Below are positions 22,701 through 34,434 of a stretch of DNA of 64,000 nt, piece after piece (the first letter of the stretch is position 1; each line of letters begins with the position of its first letter). The stretch lies in contig NC_065542.1 in the NCBI RefSeq assembly GCF_932294415.1, forward strand, positions 43,861,942 to 43,925,941, in the 5' to 3' direction. Origin of the DNA: Quercus robur. Taxonomy: Eukaryota > Streptophyta > Magnoliopsida > Fagales > Fagaceae. Both the position numbers and the translations under genes were made by a program. The notes under the pieces were generated by a model. That model was given only the letters and a program-made list of their open reading frames with translations, was not told the DNA's origin and did not search any database.

Positions 22701-25109
22701 ATTTCTTCAATTGGAGACAATTTTTTCTCTGATGATCCTGCATATTGAAATTTAACAAGCCATTATATTAAATCCTTTACATCTAATATGTAAATAGTAA
22801 AACAAGTCATCATCTCTGTGCCAAAAACATCTGCAATAAACTAGCATAAGCCAAAGCTAGGGAAAACCAACAAAGCCAGAAAGGATTAGTAAGAAGATAT
22901 TTATAGCTGCTTGTTTTAATCAAAGACAGTGCCTTCATTGACAGAAGTCAATATGTGTTACTCCCACAAAAAAAAAAAAAAAAATGGAGTGAGAAACATT
23001 TCAACGTGAGTGGGAAACAATTAAGAGACTGACCCTATTTAATTGGGATTTAAGAATTAGTTGGGTTGAGTTGAGAAATGAGTAAGACTTGTTCATTTGA
23101 TGGTAACTGAACATAACAAACTACAAAGAGAATGACATAAGATTTTGGGAATGGTACTTAAGCCCACACCATCTAGAGCTAAAGTACACAATATTCTGCC
23201 AAAATGCTAATTACAAATTTATAATTCTCCAGATGTTAAAAATAAGTCCCATTGCATATTTGGGATGACCAATTCTGTCAAAAATTACACTACTTTCTGT
23301 CTGTCTTTTCTTTCACAACATGCAGAAGCACCAATGACATAACACAGACATTCAGGTAAAAAATGTTTTTAAAAAGCCTCTTCCTAAAACATTTCCTACT
23401 TTTAGAATCTTAAATTTCCATGAAAACATAAAGAGAGGGCAAAATGAATACTTTTTTTTACTACTAGTATTACTGGTAAGGCATACATGCAGTCAGTAGG
23501 TCTTGAAACCAAGACCTCACGCTCCACCTTACACTTATAACAGAAAGAGATGAAATTTGATTTAGAGTTAATTGGGAGGCCAAAATGCGTACTTAAACAT
23601 CCCAGCCACCTTCTTCCCAGCAAAAGAAAACACTCAATCAGAAAGGAGCTAATATAATGAAGTTATCATCTCACCCCTGTTCTTCCCAGCAAAGGAAAAC
23701 ATACAAACAGAAAGGATTTGATAGAGCAAGGAGTAAAGAAGGCAGAACAAATATATCCAAAAACAGAACAGATACATGCATAGAGTGTGCCTGTACACAC
23801 GCATGCCGCACATACGCACTCACACACACAGACACATTGGTACTTATTATATACCTTCTGACGACTCTGGCCTGTATCTGGCTGTCCTATATTTCTGCAG
23901 TTCATGGAGCAAGATCTCCAGTTAAAAGTAAAAACACACGCAAATGCATGCTCACACAGTATTTCAGTAGAAAGCTAATCTAAAGTTAAAAGAAGTCAAG
24001 CATAAATACCTGCAAATGGCTTTTCACATGATAGATGGTCAACCCTTCAACTTTCATGAGCTTCAGCACACCCTTTGGAGTAGCACCTGTAAAATGAGCA
24101 ATAAATAAATTGATGAGAAACTTTCATACTTAAGGCAAAGACCACAGTTAGGGCATGAGAGTTACATACGTTCACTACCACCAAGGAGATTGACAGCCTC
24201 CACAAAGGCTTCATGAAGTTCTGGTGTCCAACGCATGCGTGGCTTGGCTGGGGCACTATTTGCCAAGGAAGTGGGGTTAGCAACAGCACGAATTTCTCCA
24301 GAAGTAGCAGGAAGCTGCAGAGGAACTTGGGACTGGTGTGCTTGAAAATATGGAGATGATTTGGACACCGGGAATACCATCTAAAGAAACAAACCCAAAA
24401 TGTTTCATAATTAATCATACTAAAAGCTACCCATTTTTACTAATGGACTAATATTAATCATGACATCTTACAAGGACCGAACCTTTGGTTCCAAATCTGT
24501 AACACTGGTATCACCAAGAAGCTCATTCCAATTAGAAGCTAAAGCATCGTCATCGGCGATTAGCTGGTCAGCCCATTTAGTAAATTCCTCAGATGCTAGT
24601 GCAGCATTACAACTACTGCTTTCTACCTGACTATTCTCGATAGGGGTATTTACAGGAAAATCAAGAAAACTTGAAAGTGAATCAGTTTGCCAGGAAGCAC
24701 TGTTTTCTTTGGCATAATCTGATGCTGTAGATTGGAGAGATCCCGAAGAATGTGTTATTGGCAAAGATGCCGCATTAGTTGATGACTGAGAAATAAAAGG
24801 ACTGTGTCTTGAATGCTTTTCATGGGTTGAAAGAGATGAGTAATGAAGATCTGTTGAAAATCCTGAGGATGATGAAAACATGTGACCAACTACGCTACTG
24901 TTGGAGGATAAATGACTTGCATGGTTGAGAGGCCTTGTTACAAGTTCTCTTTCCATGGAAACCTGTTGAGAGTCTGGTAATTTGGGATATGTTTCTTCCA
25001 AAGGGGTTGGAAGTACTGGTAAAGATGAAGACAGTGCTCCAGACATCCCCATGCTACTAAGCTGCTTTGCACCTGGCCTTTGAAAGGATAAGGCAGGGCG
25101 TGCCTCCAT
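19742..25109 (-). CDS. PHR1: MYB-CC transcription factor, PHR1/PHL1-like phosphate-starvation regulator
   Basis: Seven exons on the minus strand: 25109-24483, 24380-24170, 24086-24010, 23894-23855, 22737-22683, 20995-20926, 20104-19742. GT-AG introns and phases join into 480 aa. The start MEARPALS and the Ser-rich N-terminal region are characteristic of PHR1 orthologs. The single GARP/MYB repeat begins [10 protein letters not shown] near residue 257 and ends SHLQKYR at 302-308. The MYB-CC coiled coil includes LHEQLE at 355-360, followed by [14 protein letters not shown]. Known family members bind P1BS (GNATATNC) in phosphate-starvation genes as dimers in the nucleus and are held back by SPX proteins at high phosphate. 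The C-terminal tail ends [11 protein letters not shown]1 versus PHL1 cannot be separated without a tree. Introns contain LINE remnants and a decayed copy of the last exon. Confidence 0.94.
20528..20636 (-). pseudogene. Decayed duplicate of the last PHR1 exon inside intron 6
   Basis: The block aligns with 20060-20168, the start of exon 7 and its acceptor intron, at an offset of 468 bp. It encodes [16 protein letters not shown] in place of [16 protein letters not shown]. The acceptor AG (exon start at 20573) is intact. Homology stops soon after, and the open frame runs into unrelated sequence with a stop at 20403. The C-terminal tail of PHR1 is absent. It is either a vestige of a local duplication or an alternative terminal exon. 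Confidence 0.85.
21450..22205 (+). mobile_element. 5'-truncated LINE fragment in PHR1 intron 5
   Basis: Plus-strand translation of 21470-21691 gives a zf-RVT-like segment ([30 protein letters not shown]), the same family as the LINE at 26.8-29 kb. Downstream frames contain several stops and frameshifts. The end near 22205 has the TTTTTCATAAGTAATATGAA region common at plant LINE 3' ends. It lies antisense to the host gene. Confidence 0.75.
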
Positions 25110-25429
25110 TTTTTTCCTTAAATCAGAAAAGAAAGAGTGTGTCAGTTATTAAATCAACCAGCTTATAACCACACTTTGCTTCAGTACATTTATTTATTTT
25201 TCTTTTACAGGAAAAAATTTGGTTATATTTAATTGAATTTTCATTGTAATTACTTTTTATATATAAAAAAATGTAGAAAAAGATTAGTTAATTTCATTAA
25301 TCAAGTTTTCATATATTACTGAATTGAATTGTAAATTTCTTTAGTTTTATAACAGCAAAAATTGTACCTAGTACAAATTTACAATATAAATTGCAAATAA
25401 GTATTGATTATAAGAATGAAGACCCATCT

Positions 25430-25461
<32 letters not shown>

Positions 25462-26528
25462 TCATGCTTTATTCACTTGCAAACTATATAAACAAAACAT
25501 ACATGTTATTGTCTCTTGTTCACAAAATCTGAATACTGTTGTTGAACTTTCACAGTGACTATCAATTGTTTATATACATAATCTGAATCAGTATAGTCCA
25601 TTTCTATAATACGTCATATCCAATTAAAGTTGTTTCTTTTCCCTGTTGTTGAATTTGTTGATGTGTTTTTGCAAAAAAATGCTAGCCCTAAAATGTGAAT
25701 CAAACTCAAAACAAGCACCTTACATATTTTTCAGTTGTTAAGGGTGTAAAATTCCATGAAATCAATTAAAAATGTAAGATGCTTTTGAATTCTATAAAAT
25801 TATACACACCTATTAATAAATTTGACACTTGGATATATCTCCAATTTGGGTGGTTTACTACAATTTGTAGTGATTTCACATGGAATTTCTAACAAAATTT
25901 CCTTCGGTATAGGTTGTTTATTGGGTTTTAGTATCTTCTGATTTTCAGGTCTCTCATTTTTTTTTTTTTTTAATTTATAGAAGTCAAAGTAGATATTATT
26001 TTCTGTTGTTTTTTGTTAAACTTTGTTTTAGATTATGTTGGTAGTGGAATATTACAATTAATACATATATGATTTTCTTTTAGTTTGGTGTTAGTATTTA
26101 TTATTTAAAATAACTGTATTATTAATTAAGCTAGCACAATGGTGTATTATTAGCCTAGTCATGTGGCATACAAATCTAAGAATGCTAGGGCTACACTTTC
26201 TCTAAGCTTCAACTTTTATATATTATATTAGATAGATTAACTTTTACACTATTAACTTAGTATGGGCTGTCCACCCTATTACGCTATTAATACTCACCAA
26301 CTGAAAAGCTACAGAAACCACCCTGGTTGCTTGTTCTCAATATCCACACCAACGAAAATGACATCAAGTTTTACATCTGCAAACAGAAGTAGAACATTAA
26401 TGTAAACTTCTAACCAAATGGAAGCATGCTGTAACAAGTATTTCTTGGTGGAGAAGAAGATGAGAAGCTTTCCATGAAACCTAAATAAGGCGCAATCACA
26501 TAATTCACATACAACCCCAAGATTATAT

Positions 26529-26632
26529 AAATACATATGTACGTACATAAAAAATATACAGAGATACATACATAAACAATATACATATGTACATACATAA
26601 AAATATACAGAGATACGTACATAAACAATATA
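26529..26632 (+). repeat. Two-copy tandem repeat of about 50 bp
   Basis: The block ACATATGTACGTACATAAA...GAGATACATACATAAACAAT is followed directly by a second copy with a few substitutions. It is AT-rich and noncoding; the open frames across it on the minus strand are low-complexity artefacts. Confidence 0.7.
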
Positions 26633-26811
26633 TATGAGATCAGCTCCCATGAAACTATGAGTGGAAAGAAAATTAATTATCATACACCTCATCATCTCAC
26701 ATGAACAAATGTGTTTGGTCTGAAGTTTAAACTCTAGATCAGATTCTGGCACTCATGAATATTCTAGGACAGACTTTAGTCACTTCACCAAGCATGCTTG
26801 ATGATCCTTCG

Positions 26812-29100
26812 TATATTTTTTGTTAAGTAATAAAATTTATTGATATAAAAAACGGGATGCCCTAGTACATAGGGAGTGTAAAGGGGTCAACAAATCAAGT
26901 ACAAAAATTACATAAATCAAGAAAAGAAGAAAATGATTGGTTTCGTAAAGCAGACAACCAATACAATAAGGTTCAAAAGAAAATTAACTTGAGGTCTGAT
27001 ATGGATCTCTCATTATCTTCAAAACACCTACTATTTATTTCCCTCCAAAGACACCACATCAAACAATGGGGAACAAGCATCCATATATGACCATTTCGAT
27101 GACGACCAAACCGACCTTGCCTACAAGCAAGGAGCCCCACAATGGATTGGCATAACCCAACTTACTCCAAATAAACCCAAAACCATAGACCAGAAATCCA
27201 CTGGACAATGAAGTAAAAAAAGGTCAACCAATTCACCATTACACTTGCACAAATAACACCAATCCAAAATCCAAACCTTCCTTTTTTTTAAATTGTCAAT
27301 CGTCAGACATTTCCCCAAAGCAACATTCCAGACAAAGAAAGCCACTCAAGAATGGATCTTCTGCTTCCATATGCTTTTCCAAGGGAAACTAAAATCATTA
27401 GAGCCCACGAAAAGACAATAATAAGCACTAACCATAAACCCCTTATTTCTATCTGGTTTCCAGCTCATTTCATCCTCCCCAATCCCCCTTACAGAAAAAA
27501 CATATATGGTATCCATGAAGCTCGACACAACCTCCAATTCCCAATCATTAGCAACCCTAAAGAAACTTACATCCGAATGAAGGACCACATTAGTGAACTT
27601 CATAAGCTCAACCACACTTGTCTCCTTATCTTGGCAAATTCTAAATAATTCTGGATAACTAACAGCAAGAGGGGTCTCCCCATACCATCAGTCTCGCCAA
27701 AACTTCACCCTCAACCATCACCAATTTCATATAGAATATAATGAGACAAAGAAGACCATCCCTGTATAATATTTTTCCACAAACTAACACCATAGGGACC
27801 AGAAACTGAACCAATACACCAGCCACCCCATACACATCCATATTTCACCTCTAGAGTTCATCCCCTAGACCACCTATAAGAAATTCCATTGAAGTTTTGA
27901 AATTCAGTTAGCCACAAAAGCAAGGATAGGAAATAAAGAGAGAAAATAAGTAGGTAAATTTGATAGATTACTTTTAATTAAATTGACTCTACCTTCCTTG
28001 GATAAGTACGAATGTTTCCATCCCACTAATCTCCTTTCCACCTTCTCTAGAATCGGGTTCCATATTGTCTTATCCTTGAATTTTGCACCCAAAATAAGAC
28101 CCAAATATTTCCTTAGGAAAGTACCTTGCTTACAGCCAAGGACATTCAACAATAACTCAATATTATGAACCACTCCCACATGTACCAATTCTGACTTACC
28201 CAAATTTATTTTTAGACCAGAAACGGTCTCAAACCAAATAAGCATCATACAAAGAATCAAAATCTAATCAAGGTCATCATCACAAAAAATTAGAGTGTCA
28301 TCAGCAAAAACGAGATGAGACACCACCAAAGATCTTCCCTCTAAATCACCCACATGAAAACCTAAAATGCGACCTTCATAGACAGCTTTATCCAACATTC
28401 TTCCAAGAGCTTCCATGACCAAAACAAATAACAAAGGAGACAAAGGATCGCCTTGTCTCAACCCTCTGGAGCTCTCGAAAAAACCACATGGAGAACCATT
28501 AATAAGAATGGAAAAACAAACAATAGATAGACAAAAGAAAATCCATCTCCTCCACTTATTAGAGAAACCACTACGCTCTAGCAAATTTAGAAGAAAGCCC
28601 TAGTTTACATGGTAAAAAGCCTTCTCAACATCTAGTTTACAAGGTAACCCTGGTAGACTAATCTTCAATCTACTGTCAAGGCATTCATCAGCACTAAGTA
28701 CAGGGTCGAGAATCTGCCTATTTAGAACAAAAGCATTCTTGAAGCTGAAATTATATCTCCCATGACCGTGTGTAGTTGAGTAGCCAAAACTTTAGCAATT
28801 ATTTTATAAACCCCCAACAAGACTAATAGGCCAAAAGTCCCTAACTTCTACTACTGCAGTTTTTTGGAATGAGATTAATGAAGGTTGCATTCAAGCTTTT
28901 CTCAAATGGATAATAGCCTAATGAAAAGCTCAGGATGCAGGACATTTAATAAGACACTAATCCCAAATCAACCATGCCCTAATAGAAGGAACCCAAGCAT
29001 GCCAAACTATGATATCTAGGGTATTAATAAATAATCCATATGGAGTTGCCTTAGCCTTGCCACAATCACTTTTGCTTACTCCAATGAAGGATCACATTTT
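26812..29100 (-). mobile_element. LINE fragment with RT and zf-RVT, degraded, in presumed PHR1 5' UTR intron
   Basis: Minus-strand frames give, from right to left, a heavily damaged RT N-terminus (28.6-28.9 kb), then [22 protein letters not shown] and [10 protein letters not shown] (28264-28584). Next come LKINLGKSE and FLRKYLGL (27904-28260), and a zf-RVT-type region (27121-27615). The last part is the 3' region with ATAAATTTTATTACTTAAC at about 26817-26835 and a short A-run. It is truncated at the 5' end with frame breaks, and is inserted in the same orientation as the host gene. The 5' border is not sharp and may reach about 29250. Confidence 0.85.
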
Positions 29101-30122
29101 ATATTCACCAAGTCCTTAGGCCTTGAAAAATGCAAAATAGTCAAATAAAATCTTCTTCCACCTAGTAGGTAACATTTACCTTCATCATTAGTCTCGAACA
29201 TTTATCACAAGGAAGCATTATCCAAGAACTCCTCCATTTCTTGGAGAAAAAGCAAAAGAATCACCCCGATATGGTGAGAAACAGGTGGGAATAAGTTAAT
29301 ATAACGCATTGAACAAATTAAAGTTCAAAATATTTTCATGATTTCTTTAATTAATGTACCTTGCACATAATGCAACAAGAATAAAGGTCAACTGTCATAA
29401 TACTGTACATTAACCATGGAGGATTTAACCACGATTAAAACAGCAAAACCCAGATCAGAAAATTAGAACAATCATGACAATGCATCAAACAACCATCACA
29501 GCACTACATATTCAATAATCATTATCATCTTACTCGAATCTCCCAAGACCTACAAATAAGAAAATAGAGGATAAAATAGGAATTGTCATTATAAAACTTC
29601 TTGATGGAAAATTGTAGAGAACAGCAGCTACCTTATTTGGCAAGTCTTGCAAAGTGCTAATTCTGCCACAAAATCAATGCCTGCACTAACTAAAACCTAT
29701 CTCGAGGACAATAACACCTTTTCCTGAACAAAGAATACTTAGGACTACTCCATTGATCCTTGAAGTATAAGTTACACATATTGATTCATTTGGATTATCT
29801 AAAAGGGGAATAAAATGAAGTGATTTCCTTGTATTGAATGAGGTACCGTATCAATGATTCTAGTGCTGCAACAGTATATTACCAATGCCATTTCCAGAAT
29901 CAGCTTTGTATATAACACCAAGCAAAGCCATTAAAGCTGGCTTTACATGAAATGGTTCACATAAAAATCTCAAGACTGGCAACCCTAGTAAAGCTGTAAC
30001 ATGCTATTACATCCTATTCACTAACACTAATCCATGAGCAAAAGACAATGATATGATATCACACTTCCTAAACATATACAACCAAAACTTCATATTATAG
30101 ATCATCATTAAAGCACTAGCCA

Positions 30123-30166
<44 letters not shown>

Positions 30167-30323
30167 GTAAAGCACTATTCAGGTTAGCCTCCCCACCCCA
30201 ATTCACAAATTTCTGGTAGGCCAAACATAACATCTAGTCAAACATTCCACCTTATCCAGCCAATCCCTCAACTTAATCATTCACAAAAGCTATCACCACT
30301 TACTTTTAACAGGGCCACCCTTA

Positions 30324-30461
30324 GCTCTATCATAAGCTACCATAGATACGTCAACCAACCAAAAGAAAAACCAACAAAATAAGTGGTAACTGGCTCTATC
30401 ATAAGCTACCATAGATACGTCAACCAACCAAAAGAAAAACCAACAAAATAAGTGGTAACTG
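30324..30461 (+). repeat. Perfect 69-bp tandem duplication
   Basis: Positions 30324-30392 and 30393-30461 are identical by eye, each starting GCTCTATCATAAGCTACC and ending GTGGTAACTG, followed by the first bases of a third copy. The lack of divergence indicates a recent duplication or an assembly artefact. Because 69 is a multiple of 3, a 60-aa open frame crosses it; it is not considered coding. Confidence 0.9.
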
Positions 30462-30850
30462 GCTCCAAGAATCAAATATCGCCACTACACCAAATTCCAC
30501 CAAAAACCTGAAATTCACAAAAAATAGACACTACCCCACATGCAAATCAATCCCCACATAACAAACCAATACATATGCATCAAAATTATAGAGCTAATAC
30601 GCCATTACATGTATCAAAAAACCAAAACAACATCAAATATCCACGGAAAAGACTAAAGAGAGAGAACCCAATTCAATTTGCACCCCACAGATTGAAAAAA
30701 ATATATATATACATACCAAACTGGAAATAAACTCCAAATGGGTATCCCAAATTATACAGTACCCACCAACATAAAATTCAAATTTAACCCCAAAAAAAAA
30801 AAAATGCATAATTTGAACAAAATGATCAAATGGGTATATCGAATTCGTAC

Positions 30851-30965
30851 CTAAAAATTCATAGATAGCTCGAAAAGATTGATAGCGAAAGTCTCAGAAT
30901 CGAATCGAAAATGAAGAAAATTTTTTGCTGAGCGCGATGGAGATAGTGCTGTAGTGACAGGCGGG
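30851..30965 (-). promoter_or_regulatory. Probable 5' UTR exon 1 and promoter-proximal region of PHR1-like gene
   Basis: A donor-like TTTTTAG|GTACGA at 30851/30850 ends a GC-richer stretch with no ORF. It is followed upstream (about 31035-31060) by a CT microsatellite, a feature often found near plant transcription starts. Composition changes sharply from the AT-rich intron. The transcript start is not defined by sequence alone. Confidence 0.35.
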
Positions 30966-31060
30966 TGTTTTTAAGTTCCGTCACCGGCGTGCTCGAAAGG
31001 AAGAAGTGAATGGTGACGACTGACGAGTGCGCTTAGCTCTCTCTCTCTCTCTCTCTCTCT

Positions 31061-31622
31061 TTGGGGCCTATAGTATTGTCCACTCGCCTCTACAATATAA
31101 GGGAACAGTGGATAGACCACGCGCCATTACAGCGCGTGTGAATAGTGCCAAGGAATAGTATTGGTGTGGGTCCTACATTTGGAGGTTTGTGATTGGTGGG
31201 CGATGAAATATCTGATGGGGTGCACGTGGGGCTTAGGAGTTGCCGTTTGCACCATATGATTAGAAAAATGTTCTCTCATTTGCTTATAAAGCTAACAAGG
31301 GCACTGAGGGGTCAAATTGTACATTGGATTTTTCTCTTCTTCGGCTTTTTTTTTGGGTCTTTGCTTCTCACACAATAAACATGGTCCATGGGAATTTTGG
31401 CTGGACACATGTCAAGATGTGACATTGTGGACTTTCCAAGCCCTCATGTAGACACAGAATTTCAAGGTATAATGTTTAATCCAAAATAATTGTTGGTTAT
31501 TATCCGGTTAAGACACCAGTTTATTTTTAATATAATCAATAATAGGCTCGTGTGCTCACACTCTTTTTAAAAGAATTTTTTTTTCTATAAATTAGTATTA
31601 TTATTGTGATGCATGGAAACTC
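31061..31622. other. Upstream flank of PHR1-like gene, no gene seen
   Basis: GC-richer sequence to about 31250 passes into AT-rich DNA. No ORF of protein-like quality and no known repeat were recognised. Confidence 0.4.
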
Positions 31623-31676
31623 AAAAGTATTGTTGTTTTTTTTTTTTTTTTTTGAGAAAAAAAGTATTGTTGTTTT
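31623..31676 (-). mobile_element. Tail-only retroposon insertion with 17-bp TSD
   Basis: AAAAGTATTGTTGTTTT occurs at 31623-31639 and at 31660-31676. The 20 nt between (31640-31659) are 14 T plus GAGAAA, which on the minus strand is TTTCTC followed by poly(A). This is the same terminal motif as the insert at 6475. The homopolymers at the TSD ends make the exact border ambiguous by a few bases, but the core AGTATTGTTG is unambiguous. Confidence 0.72.
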
Positions 31677-31781
31677 AAATATTTGGTAGAAGTAAAAAAT
31701 TTAACAAAAACATAAGCATAATCAAGAAAAAACAATCGTTGTTTCTACTTACAATCATTACAAATTAATAGACATTATTAG

Positions 31782-32030
31782 TGGTGGGTTCTAGTAAACT
31801 CAACTGATAAAGTCTCTAATGGTTAAAAAAAAAAAAAAAAAATCTGAGATTCGATCTCTGTTTACACTAAAAACCGATAAATGTCTTATTTTGATAATAA
31901 AAGAGCAGACACCATAAGTTGGGTTCAATCTCTGCCTACATTAAAAATCGATTGGGTTCATCAGGAGTATACATCATAAGTTGAAACTATCTATATAAAA
32001 AATAAATAAATAAATAATACATTATTAGTG
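31782..32030 (+). mobile_element. tRNA-derived SINE with duplicated 3' half and perfect 12-bp TSD
   Basis: The insert 31794-32018 is flanked by ACATTATTAGTG at 31782-31793 and 32019-32030. It begins GTGGGTTCTAG, has an A-box-like AAACTCAACTGA, and twice carries a B-box-like segment (GATTCGATCTCTG, then GGTTCAATCTCTG), each followed by a related 3' half ending CATAAGTTG. The 3' end is an A-rich AAAT repeat. It belongs to the same family as the SINE at 42789. Pol III promoter boxes place it among tRNA-derived SINEs, mobilised by LINE machinery. Confidence 0.85.
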
Positions 32031-32186
32031 AAACAATGAATAAAATTTTATTTATATTATTTAGGTGAATAATATTACATAAAAGGTCCACACAAATATT
32101 TCAATATATTAACATTATTTATATAACACTCAAAATATTATTATATAAAATTTGAGACTATGCCTTTGCTTTATTAAAATCTCTTT

Positions 32187-32988
32187 GGTAGGAATAAAGG
32201 GCCCAAGAATGCATATTAGGCTATGGGCCTTATCCGAGGATGCTTAGTGGTCCGAGAACAGATAAACGATAGTGAAGACGTAAGAGTCAAAACTCCACAA
32301 GCAAACTACGACTGAGAAGGTTTGGGAAGGTGGGCCGAGGAGGAATGCCTCCTCAACTAAGCAAAGCAAAAGTCAGAAGGTGTGGTCTACCATCCAGAGT
32401 AACGTTTTGGGAGATTCTATTGATAATGATACACATCATAAAAGCACAGGACAAAGGGAAGCTATGAAATATCTAAGAGAATGCCGCTACCACCGCATTG
32501 AATGCTCTGCAGTTAACTCTTTGGCTGCATTAATGTAGAAGTGATACCTGAACAGTAATTTTCAGCTTTACAGCTACTCCCAGAGACTTCTGGAAGGTGC
32601 TAATGGTACAAGGATCAACGCCAACGACCTAGTCTACACGTGAAGGGTGGAGATGAAAGAAGGAAGATAGTATAAAAGAGAAAGAAGACTCTGAGGGAAG
32701 GGGATCAAGGAATTGAGGGAAAAACACTGTAACAACAGGAGCTAGACTTGTAATCAAATTCAAAAGAAATATATACAAGAACCAATCTCCTCGAATTGTG
32801 TCAAGGACGATTTTCTTTGGATAAAACCAATTTATCTTTGCTTTCTTATCATCTGGACCTACTATAATTGTTGTCCAACTCATTAGAGCCTAATTTTCTA
32901 ACTCATTCTCTACAAATTCATTGTATTGGGCTCTTTGGGCCTAAATCCTTTCACCCTATGGGCTTAGGGATCAAAACGTGCCCTTACA
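32187..32988 (+). mobile_element. Solo LTR, about 800 bp, TSD TCTTT
   Basis: The segment runs from GGTAGGAATAAAGGGCCC to GTGCCCTTACA. TCTTT lies at 32182-32186 and 32989-32993. The first T of the LTR overlaps a T-run, so the left border may shift by one base. A TATA box AGTATAAAAGAG at about 32668 and ATGGGC/GGGCCC-rich ends fit a plant Ty3-type LTR in plus orientation. No internal coding region is present. Confidence 0.75.
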
Positions 32989-32993
32989 TCTTT

Positions 32994-34434
32994 TAACTAT
33001 AATATACATTATTTTAAAAAAAATACTACGATATATAAAATTTTATTATTAAAATATTTATAATATCGTTCTTAATGTAAAGGAAAGAAAAATACATGAC
33101 AATAAAATCTATTTGATAATGAGATAAAAAATTATGGGAAAAGTAAAACATTCTAAAAAAAATCCTTTAAATGTATGGTGTTAATTTTTTTAACACGTAT
33201 TTTATTAGTGGGTTTCAATAAAAATATATGAAATAATATGCAACTATTTTTTAGGACGAATATGTGAAATTCGTTTGAGCCAAAGATGGAAAACATCTTG
33301 ACATGAAAATATTATGACCAGTTTTGGTATTTTGGTCGTATCTTTTTACCCCGATATCAAATTGACTTGATTCTTGCAGCTACAGAAATAGTACTCGATG
33401 ATCTAAAACTTTGCAGTTTACCAAAACTTCAAAAACTGCAATTTTCAAGGCCAAAATAGATTTGGAAGTTGACACACGGTTGAAAAACATGAATTGACAT
33501 TTTATATTTTCCTTTTTGGGGAGCATGTATTTTAGGGTTTTGAATATTATAAATATTAAAGGGATACAAGGACAGCCATGTTTTTGGCAACTGGGAAACC
33601 TTATTTTTCATCATTTTTTTTAGAGTTTTTATTTTCTATGAAAGCTTAAGAACCTAAGCTAGGGTTAGGGGTGAATCCCCAATGTTGTAAGTTGTCCACT
33701 ATTGAAATCAATTGTACTCTTTTTATAATTGTTTTATTAGATTGATATTTAATTTCTAATTCTTAATAAGTCTATCCTTGAATCTTCTTATTGTTAGAAT
33801 AGGGTTTTATATTCTCTCTAGCAAAACATGGTAATCTTGTTAGATACTACTTTTGCCATAGTATTGTCTCTAGGGTATGCGATGTTCTTGGGTTTTCTAG
33901 CAAAACTATTATTTTCTAGACTATATTGTTGGACCAATTGATAAATATTATCAACCAAAGAGAGTTTTATTAATAAAGCTTATTTCTAAATCTTCCAATC
34001 ACATACTTTATGTGTTTACTTACCCAATTGTGTACTAAATTGGATTGGAAGTAGATGCTTAACAATATTGGTGGACAAACCCTAATGCCCTAGTGATTAT
34101 AACTGTTTAATTTTACCAAATTTTCTTTTTCCTAAGTTTCAATCATATTTTTCTATATATTATTAGTGCTATGACGTGTTCTTGTTTTCCTTTTCTCGAT
34201 GGAACGACAACTTTAGCTACACTACAATTTCCATTACAAAATTGAACAACATCACACTTTCATAAAATAGAAATAAAATTTCTTATTCAAAACATAAAAG
34301 GAAAGGATTGTAAGTATGTGAGAGACCGCGCCCCTCAGGCCCCAATGCAAATGGGGCGAAAGCCATGTTGGTTGCCTCTTATGAAATAGTGGAGAGGATC
34401 TTACTGTTGTTATTTTCCCTCCTAGATCAAGAGT
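32994..34434. other. AT-rich DNA with an LTR-like fragment
   Basis: The part at about 33270-33600 contains blocks such as GGTCGTATCTTTTTACCC and TTGACTTGATTCTTGCAG, which read like a decayed Ty3-type LTR or leader, but no borders could be set. No gene is supported. Confidence 0.4.

Larger units (their letters stand above)
25110..30850 (-). other. Presumed 5' UTR intron of the PHR1-like gene
   Basis: A splice acceptor (TTTAAG before 25116) lies only 7 nt upstream of the ATG. The next plausible donor, TTTTTAG|GTACGA at 30851/30850, is 5.7 kb away. PHR1 genes often have introns in the 5' UTR. The region contains no other host coding sequence, and it holds a LINE (26.8-29.1 kb) and simple repeats (CT at 25434-25461, TA at 30125-30161). 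More UTR exons could lie between. Confidence 0.4.

Noticed and set aside
26309..26752. 147-aa minus-strand frame with Tyr/Val/Cys repeats
   Set aside because: It crosses a tandem repeat of ACATA-type DNA in an intron; low-complexity and not conserved in style.
26757..26764. GAATATTC as a P1BS site for PHR1 autoregulation
   Set aside because: It matches GNATATNC, but the motif is expected about every 4 kb by chance, and this copy lies near LINE DNA within an intron.
30293..30475. 60-aa frame with a 23-residue hydrophobic repeat
   Set aside because: Produced only by the 69-bp duplication; no start context or homologs recognised.
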